Assembly: GCF_900452865.1 (NCBI RefSeq)
Contig: NZ_UGOZ01000001.1
Coordinates: forward strand, 2,604,001 to 2,668,000
DNA from: Legionella taurinensis
GTDB taxonomy: Bacteria; Pseudomonadota; Gammaproteobacteria; Legionellales; Legionellaceae
Reading direction: 5' to 3'
Length of the DNA stretch: 64,000 nucleotides
Position numbers and translations under genes: made by a program. The number at the start of each line of letters is the position of its first letter. Position 1 is the stretch's first letter. The notes beneath the pieces are model-generated. The model was not told the origin of the DNA. It saw nothing but the letters and a program-made list of their open reading frames with translations, and ran no database searches. Shown here in pieces: positions 37,351 through 45,147 of the stretch.

Positions 37351-37514
37351 TTTCTGGCGGCTCTGTTTTGGGGAGAGGATCACCAAAGTTCCAAATAAGC
37401 TAGGGATGAGTTTAGCCCAGTAATCACATGGATGCCCCACGTGTCCCATTAGTCCCGGATATCTTTATATATCTACCAATAAGTATTGAATAAATTGAAT
37501 AAAATCATTTGCAT

Positions 37515-37624
37515 TCCATTTTGGACGAAGCTATATTCCATAATAGACGGAGATACAATCCATTTTGGACGGACGTATAATCCATAATGGACGAACTTAT
37601 AATCCATATTAGACGAACCTTAGG
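37515..37624. repeat. Five 22-bp direct repeats with a palindromic core
   Basis: Units start at 37515, 37537, 37559, 37581 and 37603, each exactly 22 bp apart. The consensus is TCCATAATGGACGAACTTAT plus AA. The core TCCATnnTGGA is palindromic in most units; units 2 and 5 have AGA in place of GGA. The last unit ends 8 bases before the TTG start of the AAA-ATPase gene and abuts its AGGA ribosome site. TATAAT hexamers occur at 37576-37581 and 37598-37603, so a promoter may be embedded. This looks like an operator array for the downstream gene. It is not a CRISPR, as there are no unique spacers. Confidence 0.85.
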
Positions 37625-37632
37625 ACACCTTC

Positions 37633-38865
37633 TTGAATACGAAAACAGATAATTTTACAAGACAACTTAAAAGTCGAATGGAAATTGCCATGAAGGATAC
37701 ACCCGTTGTTTTAATTAACGGGCCTCGGCAATCAGGAAAAACCACTTTAGTCAAAGAATACTCACCCTCCCTACCCTACTATACCTTGGATGATGACAAT
37801 ATCCTTAATGCAGTAAAACAAGATCCTGTAGGCTTTGTTAGTCGAATCGATACAGCAATCATAGATGAAATTCAACGCGCTCCAGAATTACTCCGTGCGA
37901 TAAAACGCTCAATTGACGAAAATAGACAGCCCGGTCGCTTTTTGTTAACTGGATCAGCCAATTTACTAGCATTACCTCAAATTGGAGATAGCTTGGCTGG
38001 TCGAATGGAAATATTAACCTTATTTCCACTTTCTCTGGCTGAAATTCAACGTAGAGAAAATCACTTTATAAAATATGCCTTAGATCAATCCTGGCCAAAT
38101 CAAACAACACGTTCAGAGCAATCAGACGTTATTTCACAAGCTCTGACAGGTGGATATCCCGAAATGTTAACGAGACCAACTTTTGAAAGACGCAATGCTT
38201 GGGCTAAATCTTATATCAAAGCAATAGTAGAACGAGATGTAAAAGATATCTCATCAATAGAAAAATTAGTGGAAATGCCTCGATTACTGGAGGTACTAGC
38301 TCAACAATCAGGAAAATTAACCAATTTTACTCAAATTGGTGGGCAATTAAATTTAGATACCAAAACAGCACAAAAGTATGTCGGTTTACTGGAAACATTA
38401 TTTTTAGTACATCAATTAAGACCTTGGCATGACAATACCTTAAGCAGGATAGTTAAAACACCAAAAATTCATTTTATTGATAGTGGTCTTTTGGCATGCC
38501 TGAACAGAGTTACCATCGAAAGCATTGAAAAAGATAAATCTTCTTTTGGAGCTTTACTAGAAACTTGGGTATATAGCGAATTACTGAAAATGTGCACTCT
38601 AGCAAATGAGCCATGGAATATTTATTACTATCGTGACAAAGACCAAGTGGAAGTGGATTTTATTCTTGAAAATCATGCTCGCAAGATTATTGGTATTGAA
38701 GTTAAAGCAAGTCAAACTATTCTTAATCAAGATTTCCGTGGATTGAGAAAACTGGCCAGTTTAGCGGATAAAAATTGGGTAAGCGGGATCGTTCTCTATA
38801 ATGGAGATAAATGTTTGTCATTTGGAGATAATCTCTGGGCAATACCATTTTCTTTTCTTGATTGA
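37633..38865 (+). CDS. AAA-family ATPase with DUF4143 domain
   Basis: The 410-residue protein begins at a TTG with AGGA 8 bases upstream. The N-terminal AAA_14 ATPase domain has LINGPRQSGKTTLV near residue 27 (Walker A) and TAIIDEIQRAPELL near 74 (Walker B), and FLLTGSANLLALP near 103 is the sensor region. The C-terminal DUF4143 part ends in a PD-(D/E)xK-like nuclease-fold remnant: VEVDFILENHARKIIGIEVK near 337. The cellular role of this family is not established. The five-repeat array directly upstream suggests tight self-regulation. It is AT-rich like the rest of the island. Confidence 0.88.
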   Translation: MNTKTDNFTRQLKSRMEIAMKDTPVVLINGPRQSGKTTLVKEYSPSLPYYTLDDDNILNAVKQDPVGFVSRIDTAIIDEIQRAPELLRAIKRSIDENRQPGRFLLTGSANLLALPQIGDSLAGRMEILTLFPLSLAEIQRRENHFIKYALDQSWPNQTTRSEQSDVISQALTGGYPEMLTRPTFERRNAWAKSYIKAIVERDVKDISSIEKLVEMPRLLEVLAQQSGKLTNFTQIGGQLNLDTKTAQKYVGLLETLFLVHQLRPWHDNTLSRIVKTPKIHFIDSGLLACLNRVTIESIEKDKSSFGALLETWVYSELLKMCTLANEPWNIYYYRDKDQVEVDFILENHARKIIGIEVKASQTILNQDFRGLRKLASLADKNWVSGIVLYNGDKCLSFGDNLWAIPFSFLD

Positions 38866-38888
38866 GACTAGAGGGAGGAAAATATTTA

Positions 38889-39023
38889 ATGATTGAGCAT
38901 GTGAATCAAATACACAAAGTCACAAGTTTAATTCTTATACTCTTTGTTTTTGCATTATTTGTTTTTAGCAAATTTACATCAGTAGCACTATCTCCCTTGA
39001 TAGTACTAATAATAAAGAAGTAA
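38889..39023 (+). CDS. Possible 44-residue membrane peptide (may be a truncated gene start)
   Basis: GGGAGG lies 10 bases before an ATG that opens a 44-codon frame. The product MIEHVNQIHKVTSLILILFV continues with two hydrophobic stretches and ends IIKK. The last codons run antisense into the methyltransferase remnant, so the frame probably crosses a rearrangement junction near 39015 and the original gene was longer. No family is recognised. The good ribosome site is the main support. Confidence 0.35.
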   Translation: MIEHVNQIHKVTSLILILFVFALFVFSKFTSVALSPLIVLIIKK

Positions 39024-39330
39024 TAACATCGAATTGTTCTCTAAAAATATTTCTACTGCCATCCATGGTTAAAAAACGCAAGTTATCTTGATCCATGTAT
39101 TTTTTAGAAGCAAACTCAATCATTTGTTCAGAGATGTCGGTGCCAGTCACATCGCCTTCATGAACCATCTCAGCCATTTGATTGGTAATTACTCCATCAC
39201 CGCATCCAATATCCAATACATGGGACTCTTTGACTAATGAAATTTTTCTGAGCAATTTCATTGCAAAATCATATTGCAGGCTATTGTTTTTACTGTATTT
39301 ATTTGGATTACGATAAATGTGACTACTCAT
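38974..39330 (-). pseudogene. Truncated SAM-dependent methyltransferase
   Basis: The first ~105 residues parallel the complete methyltransferase at 28.9-29.7 kb: IYRNPNKYSKNNSLQYDFA, the SAM site HVLDIGCGDGVITNQMAE and NIFREQFDVITS. After DVITS (about 39016) the similarity stops abruptly and an unrelated tail of 13 residues follows. Motifs needed for acceptor binding are missing, so it is a remnant. It shows that the island once carried two related methyltransferases on the same strand. Confidence 0.82.
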
Positions 39331-39506
39331 AACAATTCATTTTTTAAAGCCAACGTCACTGGTCGGAGGACCAAGCCCTACTCCCAAGCTACGTCCTTGC
39401 GGATGCATCCAGACCAATAAAATCACTCACATGCTATAATAAAAAACACAAAAGCCATTTCATGCTCATTAAGGCATGTGGGAAATCGATTACTCAAGGT
39501 TATGTC

Positions 39507-40001
39507 ATGTATCAATTATTTAATAAAATTGCCCAAAAATACAATAAATCCAGGATGAAATCCCCTTATCTTTATATTTGTGAACTCGACAAGGCCATTG
39601 ATCAATTGAAGGACGTTGTTTATCAACAAAAAAATGATAAAGAACTGATCAAATCAACTGAGAAAGTACTACACCTGGCGGGGAAATTGTCTTTAGCCGA
39701 TGCGGTTGCTAATTATCATGCACCGTCAAAAGACAAAAGCTCACGTAATTGTGCCGTTGTAGCCACGGCCTACGGGTGTGTGACGGCGGCTTTAGAAGGA
39801 ACTAATGAATTCAGTGATTGGTTAGAAAAATATCTCAAAGCGTCTCGTGTTGCCCAGGGATTAGATAACTTTAAAGAGATGGACTATTATGGGCACTTAC
39901 TTGATATCAGCATCCATGGAAAATTTTCGCGCAAAGATGCATCCGAGACCCCATCCGATACGGTTGAAATCAAGGATTCCCCATCAAAGGACCACCTTTA
40001 A
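39507..40001 (+). CDS. Hypothetical protein with acidic C-terminal tail
   Basis: I do not recognise this protein. I prefer the ATG at 39507 (164 residues, MYQLFNKIAQKYNKSR) over an upstream ATG at 39462 because of the AAGG in front of it and the more natural N-terminus. Residues 20-130 appear helical (YICELDKAIDQLKDVVYQQK). The C-terminal tail SETPSDTVEIKDSPSKDHL is polar and Ser/Glu/Asp-rich. Such tails occur in Legionella type IV effectors, but this is only a hint. It is convergent with the Mg-porphyrin operon. Confidence 0.65.
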   Translation: MYQLFNKIAQKYNKSRMKSPYLYICELDKAIDQLKDVVYQQKNDKELIKSTEKVLHLAGKLSLADAVANYHAPSKDKSSRNCAVVATAYGCVTAALEGTNEFSDWLEKYLKASRVAQGLDNFKEMDYYGHLLDISIHGKFSRKDASETPSDTVEIKDSPSKDHL

Positions 40002-40114
40002 TCCGTCTAACCATAAACCAGCGGGGCCAGGGAGAAGGACGATAAGGTAATCACAGCAGCGTCCAGCCTCTTTACCGCGCCGCAGCATAAGACAATGGCC
40101 TTTTGAACCATCGG

Positions 40115-42142
40115 CTAGGGTTTTTTTTCAAAAATAACCAATGTTGAATAGTAAAAAACCGCTTTGGTTTTTTTAATGAAAACCGGTTTAAAGTGATATT
40201 TTTTTGCCAGATTAATAAATGGCTTCATTTTCAATAGATGGGCACGGGTCGCTTTTTTTGCCCCTGGAAAAAACTCTCCTAATTTTTTCCAGCCAGCAAA
40301 AAAAATGCTGTAGGGAGCAAAACTAATAATCACCATGTGATTGCTTAACTGAAATAGTTTATCGACCATTTGCTCGGCGGCTGCCTGCGGATAATGAAAA
40401 ATAACATCGAGACAAATGACATTATCAAATTTTCCTTGCAAGTCTTCTAAATTGGAAACGGTAAAATGGGCCTCGGTTTTTAAATTACCCTGCTGTTGAT
40501 AGCGACTTTTTGCCTCATTAACCATGGCCTGTGAAATATCCGATGCAAAAATAGCGGAGGGCTCTTGTTTACTCAGTTCAATAGCAACCATACCCACGCC
40601 ACACCCCGCGTCACAAAAACGTTTACCCCTGATATTATTCGTCTCAGTCAGGTACTTAATCAGGCTCTCAATGATCCGATTATGACCCTTCCTGATAATT
40701 TTTTGAATAAAATTCGCCTTATCGCTGTTGCTGTAAATTAATTTCCACCGCTCAAATCCGGTTTGATTGAAATAATCCGCTGTTTGAATTAATGCCTCCT
40801 GATGTGTCTTTTCTTTTGGCGCTTCGGCTACAGACCTGCTGGGGGGCATTAAATTTTTTTTGATGGAATCCTGCAGCGTTTCTTCGGCGGCAGACAGGGT
40901 TTTGTCAATTTCATCCTGACCATGGCAAATGGAAACAAATCCCGCCTCAAACATGGACGGCGCAAGGTATATTCCTTTATCCAACATGCCATGAAAGAAA
41001 AAATTAAACAGGGCTTCGTTGCCTTCGGCAACATCGGAAAAATGAGCAATTTCCTTTTTAGGATTAAAAAAGAAACCAAACATCCCGCCTCTCGAGAGCC
41101 CATGCAGCGGGATCCCCAAACGATCTCCCAGCTCATTCAATCCCTGCACCAGAGCATTGGTCGTTTTAGAGAGGCGGGCAAAAAATCCCGGGGTAGCCAG
41201 TTGATTAATCGTGGCTAAGCCAATTGTCATCACCAACGGATTGCCAGACAAGGTTCCTGCCTGATAAACCCCGCCCACAGGGGCCAAGCAGTCCATGATT
41301 TCTGCTCGACCACCCAAGGCACCAACAGGCATCCCACCGCCGATGACTTTTCCAAGGGTTGTTAAATCCGGTTTAACGTTGAAAAGTGATTGCGCACCGC
41401 CCAAAGCCACCCGAAATCCGGTCATCACTTCATCAAAGAGCAGCAAAGCGCCGTATTGGTCACACAAGGCTCTGAGGCCTTGTAAAAATCCTTCCTGAGG
41501 CAATACAAACCCCATGTTGCCACAGACAGGCTCTACAATGATCGCGGCAATATCATGGCCATTATTTTTAAACAGCAATGCCACGTCATCCAGCTGATTA
41601 TAATCAGCGACCAGAGTATGCTCCGTGACACTCGCAGGAACACCCGGAGTTGAGGGAATACCTAAAGTCAATACACCTGAACCGGCTTTTGCCAGTAAAC
41701 AGTCACTATGGCCATGATAACAGCCTTTGAATTTTATAATTTTATTTCGACCGGTATATCCGCGAGCCAGGCGTAGGGCAGTCATCGTCGCCTCGGTGCC
41801 GGAATTCATGAAACGGATTTTCTCCATGGAGGGCATTAATTCAATGATTCGTTTCCCTAACTCCATTTCTTGCACAGAAGGTGCGCCAAAACTTAAAAAA
41901 TGCCCCACCGCTTCTCGGGCTGCCTCCACAACCGCTGGGTTGCAATGCCCTAAAATCATAGGCCCCCATGACCCTACATAATCAATGTATTCTTTGCCGT
42001 CGACATCGATTAAATAAGCACCCCGCCCTTCTTTAAAAAAGACCGGTGTTCCACCAACGGACTTAAACGCTCTGACCGGTGAATTGACTCCGCCAGGAAA
42101 AAGAGCCTGCGCCTGCTCAAATAACCGAGAAGATAAGGTCAT
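40115..42142 (-). CDS. HemL-BchM fusion: GSA aminomutase + Mg-protoporphyrin IX methyltransferase
   Basis: The ATG at 42142 has GGAGG about 8 bases upstream and gives 675 residues. Residues 1-425 are glutamate-1-semialdehyde 2,1-aminomutase, the PLP enzyme that makes 5-aminolevulinate: FMNSGTEATMTALRLARGYT near 119, GCYHGHSD near 145 and LGKVIGGGMPVGALGG near 263 with the PLP lysine. After a linker (PPSRSVAEAPKEKTHQ) residues 450-675 match Mg-protoporphyrin IX O-methyltransferase (BchM/ChlM): TADYFNQTGFERWKLIYSNS, then IRKGHNRIIESLIKYL and the SAM site FCDAGCGVGMVAIELS. I know of no standard fusion of these two. Last gene of the bchH-bchI-bchD operon. Confidence 0.9.
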   Translation of the reverse strand: MTLSSRLFEQAQALFPGGVNSPVRAFKSVGGTPVFFKEGRGAYLIDVDGKEYIDYVGSWGPMILGHCNPAVVEAAREAVGHFLSFGAPSVQEMELGKRIIELMPSMEKIRFMNSGTEATMTALRLARGYTGRNKIIKFKGCYHGHSDCLLAKAGSGVLTLGIPSTPGVPASVTEHTLVADYNQLDDVALLFKNNGHDIAAIIVEPVCGNMGFVLPQEGFLQGLRALCDQYGALLLFDEVMTGFRVALGGAQSLFNVKPDLTTLGKVIGGGMPVGALGGRAEIMDCLAPVGGVYQAGTLSGNPLVMTIGLATINQLATPGFFARLSKTTNALVQGLNELGDRLGIPLHGLSRGGMFGFFFNPKKEIAHFSDVAEGNEALFNFFFHGMLDKGIYLAPSMFEAGFVSICHGQDEIDKTLSAAEETLQDSIKKNLMPPSRSVAEAPKEKTHQEALIQTADYFNQTGFERWKLIYSNSDKANFIQKIIRKGHNRIIESLIKYLTETNNIRGKRFCDAGCGVGMVAIELSKQEPSAIFASDISQAMVNEAKSRYQQQGNLKTEAHFTVSNLEDLQGKFDNVICLDVIFHYPQAAAEQMVDKLFQLSNHMVIISFAPYSIFFAGWKKLGEFFPGAKKATRAHLLKMKPFINLAKKYHFKPVFIKKTKAVFYYSTLVIFEKKP

Positions 42143-42182
42143 GGCGTATCCTCCAACTAAGCTCCAGTTTTGCATCTATCGC

Positions 42183-44099
42183 TTACTGAAAAGACCCTTT
42201 AATTTTTTCAGCCAGCTTTGTATCCAATTTACTGCCTAAATCAAAATAGTTTGCATGAAGCCATTCGCCGATTTTTTTGGCGGCGTTTTGCTTTAAAACA
42301 ATTTTTCTTGTATTGATAACGATCGATTGCACTCCCGCCTTGACCATGGCGCCACAGAGAATTTGTAACTCGTTCAGGATATCCTCTTTCTGGCTGGCAT
42401 GAATGCCGACATTGGAGTTCCCATCCGTCATTAAAACCAGAATGTATTGGTGTATCCCAATGTGTTTGGCATATTGGATCACATCAAATACCTGCATCAA
42501 AGAAGAGGCCAAGGGTGTGGCATCACCCGTTGGTAAAATATCAAGATGCTTCTTAGCCAACTCAACACTGGCCGTTGGCTGCAGAATAATTTGACCCGCT
42601 TGACCTCGGCACGAGATTAAAGCCACCTGATCACGGTGAATATAAGCATGCTCCAACAGGCTGATAACCGTTCCTTTGGCTTGCCTCATGCGATTGATGC
42701 CCATACTACCGCTTGCATCAACAACAAAAATAAATAAAGTACCGGCTTTGGCAGAGTATTGCTTGACATGAATATCTTCTTTTTCAATGACTAAGGTTCT
42801 GTTTTCTTTTTTTCTGGCCTTTTGCCAGGGCGCCGCTGCGCGTAATGTTGCAATAATATCAATCGGCCCCTTGTTGGGATCACCCGGCCTACTGCGAATA
42901 TGATGGCCATGACTTGCCAGCGTTTTACCCTGAGATCCTGTTTTGCTTGACGACTCCCTGGAGCGAAAAGGAGATAAATTGATAATATCAGAGGGTAGAA
43001 TGACTTCCTCTGATTCAAAAACCGTGTCCGCCATTTTCTCAATCTCGGCAGAGAGACTATCCAAATGGTCTAAATCCTGATTATTCTGGTTGCCCTCCAA
43101 TGACGAGGGTTCTCGCGTCTTCCAATCAGAATCATAATTTTCAAGCGTCGTGTTCTGTCCTGGCTCTTCTGTTGACGGCACCTCCGTACTGTCCTGACTG
43201 TTAGAGGATTGCTGCACTTTATTTTCGTCCTGAAGAAGGGTTGCCAGTTCCTGTTCACTGATTTGGGCTCGGGGGAAAATAACGCATTTTAAAGCCAACT
43301 GGATGTCGTCATCGAGAACTTCATCTCGAAGAGCCAAGGCAGCAGCCGCTCGGGCCGCTTCCACAGCAAAGATATCCGCGCGACTGCCCTCCACTTTACA
43401 GTAAGCAGCCACTTCAACAACTTTCCTAATCTGCTCGGTGGTCAGCTCGATTTTAGGCAACAATTCACGCGCGCTTTGAATAACGCCCATTAAAATTTCT
43501 TCTTCATCCTGCCATTCTGCCTCAAGGGCTTCATCGGTCAGAAGATTATGAGTGATTATTTTTTTCCTCAACTCGCTGCTGTCATTCCCTGGCAGATGGA
43601 CATGCAGTCCCACGCGTTCCATCAAATGTTTTCGGGGGACGCCCTCGTCAGGATTGTATGCACCAATCAACAGAAAATGGGTTTGTATCGATTTACTGAT
43701 GCCTGTGGTTTCAATGCGTAAATAACCTGCATCCAGGGCATTCAGTACAATATTGCTGATGTTGGGGGATAAGAGATTGATGCTTTCGCAAATTAAAATG
43801 CCATGATTCACCTTGCTGAGTAAGCCGTCAGTAACAACTTTATGACCGCATCTTATGGTTTCCTCAAGGTTAACCCCGCCAAGGAGATTCGCTTCATCAA
43901 TATGCACCGGCAGGTTTACCAGGTTTTTGCCAGCAAATAAATTCGCAGCCGCACTGCTGAGTAACGATTTTCCACTACCCGCTTTCGCCGACAGCATCAG
44001 GCCTTTCAAACGCGGATTAATCGCTAAAAGAAATAGCGCCTTTTTTGCCAGCTTTAATCCAACCATGGCGGGTATGGGTAAGGAGTTAATGCTTTTCAT
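42183..44099 (-). CDS. bchD: Magnesium chelatase subunit D
   Basis: With the ATG at 44099 the product has 638 residues; a TTG 12 bases upstream is an alternative. The N-terminal AAA+ domain has a Walker A (LSAKAGSGKSLLSS) and a degenerate Walker B (GILICESINLL), as usual for the poorly ATP-active D subunit. A polar Glu/Ser/Gln linker covers about residues 285-390. The C-terminal integrin-I/VWA domain has the MIDAS motif VVDASGSMGINRM with further ligands PTGDATPL and LMTDGNSN. BchD bridges BchI and BchH during Mg2+ insertion. Its start overlaps the bchI end by 14 bases. Confidence 0.92.
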   Translation of the reverse strand: MKSINSLPIPAMVGLKLAKKALFLLAINPRLKGLMLSAKAGSGKSLLSSAAANLFAGKNLVNLPVHIDEANLLGGVNLEETIRCGHKVVTDGLLSKVNHGILICESINLLSPNISNIVLNALDAGYLRIETTGISKSIQTHFLLIGAYNPDEGVPRKHLMERVGLHVHLPGNDSSELRKKIITHNLLTDEALEAEWQDEEEILMGVIQSARELLPKIELTTEQIRKVVEVAAYCKVEGSRADIFAVEAARAAAALALRDEVLDDDIQLALKCVIFPRAQISEQELATLLQDENKVQQSSNSQDSTEVPSTEEPGQNTTLENYDSDWKTREPSSLEGNQNNQDLDHLDSLSAEIEKMADTVFESEEVILPSDIINLSPFRSRESSSKTGSQGKTLASHGHHIRSRPGDPNKGPIDIIATLRAAAPWQKARKKENRTLVIEKEDIHVKQYSAKAGTLFIFVVDASGSMGINRMRQAKGTVISLLEHAYIHRDQVALISCRGQAGQIILQPTASVELAKKHLDILPTGDATPLASSLMQVFDVIQYAKHIGIHQYILVLMTDGNSNVGIHASQKEDILNELQILCGAMVKAGVQSIVINTRKIVLKQNAAKKIGEWLHANYFDLGSKLDTKLAEKIKGSFQ

Positions 44100-45147
44100 G
44101 AGGCAATCCAAGGGTTTCGTGAACTACATTATCAATTTTGGTCACATCATCGATGGTTTCCAGCGGATCTTTTCTCAATCGATGACTGAGTGCCAACGGG
44201 GCTAATACTGCCAGATGGTTGAGACTGACTTCTTGTTTTTGTTCAAAGGCAGCCAAGGCCGCACAGGCCCTGCATAAAGTGAGTTCGCCACGATGCCCAT
44301 CCACATTCAATTTTGAACAAATTTCCGCGATTTTATAAATCACCGCCTCGGGGAGAACAATGTGAGGCAACTTTTTTTGTGCCTTTTTAATCCTGTTTTT
44401 CAGTTTTTGTTGTTCTTTCTCCAAAGCGAGATTAAACGCCGCTGGATCCTGGTCAAACAGACGCCGTTTCTGGACCACATTCATTCTGTCTTCCACACTG
44501 GTTAAGGTTTCGATATGCGCGCTTAGACCAAAACGGTCCAGTAATTGCGGCCTTAAATCCCCTTCCTCCGGGTTGCCGCTTCCTATCAGGATAAATTTAG
44601 CGGGATGACGAATGGAAATTCCCTCTCTCTCAACGACATTGACGCCACTGGCTGCCACATCCAACAGCAAATCCACCAGGTGATCCTCCAACAGATTCAC
44701 CTCGTCGATGTAAAGAATACCGCGATTGGCTTTTGCAATAAGCCCTGGCGAAAACGTCTGCTTCCCCTGCGTGAGTGCCGTCTCTATATTCAGAGAGCCC
44801 ACGACACGGTCTTCTGTCGCACCAAGAGGTAAATCGACAATGGGCACGCCCCGCTTAATAAAAGCCGGTTTCATTTTTTCTCCAAGCAGGGTCTGGCACT
44901 CGGGACAATGCACCGAAATGTTCTCAGGATCACAGCCATAGGTACACGTTTTTACTGCTTTTTGAGCGGGTAACAAGGCATGCAGAGAGCGGACAATGGT
45001 GCTTTTTCCCGTTCCGCGATGCCCCATAATGAGCACCCCTCCGATGCTGGGATCAATCACATTCAAAATCAAAGCGGTTTTTAATCCGTGTTGTCCCACA
45101 ATACCGGCAAAGGGATAGACTCTATTTGGACTCTGTATTGTTTCCAT
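44086..45147 (-). CDS. bchI: Magnesium chelatase ATPase subunit I
   Basis: The ATG at 45147 gives 353 residues, the normal BchI length; a longer upstream frame only duplicates bchH bases. The AAA+ features are VLIMGHRGTGKSTIVRSLH near residue 34 (Walker A), the BchI-specific insert YGCDPENISVHCPECQ, LPLGATEDRVVGSLNIETAL near 115 and GILYIDEVNLLEDHLVD near 145 (Walker B). It powers insertion of Mg2+ into protoporphyrin IX by ATP hydrolysis with BchD and BchH. It overlaps the end of bchH by 26 bases and the start of bchD by 14, so the three are cotranscribed. Confidence 0.95.
   Translation of the reverse strand: METIQSPNRVYPFAGIVGQHGLKTALILNVIDPSIGGVLIMGHRGTGKSTIVRSLHALLPAQKAVKTCTYGCDPENISVHCPECQTLLGEKMKPAFIKRGVPIVDLPLGATEDRVVGSLNIETALTQGKQTFSPGLIAKANRGILYIDEVNLLEDHLVDLLLDVAASGVNVVEREGISIRHPAKFILIGSGNPEEGDLRPQLLDRFGLSAHIETLTSVEDRMNVVQKRRLFDQDPAAFNLALEKEQQKLKNRIKKAQKKLPHIVLPEAVIYKIAEICSKLNVDGHRGELTLCRACAALAAFEQKQEVSLNHLAVLAPLALSHRLRKDPLETIDDVTKIDNVVHETLGLPHEKH

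Larger units (their letters stand above)
36185..37382 (+). mobile_element. IS3-family element with frameshifted orfA
   Basis: The ends are TGGCTCCACCCTAAAC (left) and, reverse-complemented, TGATCCTCTCCCCAAAAC (right), which are only imperfectly related, so the boundaries are approximate. The plus-strand orfA and orfB are in overlapping frames with an A6G slippery run at 36502-36508. No target duplication is visible (AAAA against CCAA). Inferred length is 1198 bp. The orfA defect probably prevents autonomous transposition. Confidence 0.75.

Noticed and set aside
37515-37624. Possible CRISPR array
   Set aside because: The repeats are contiguous 22-bp units with no unique spacers and there are no cas genes nearby; an operator array fits better.
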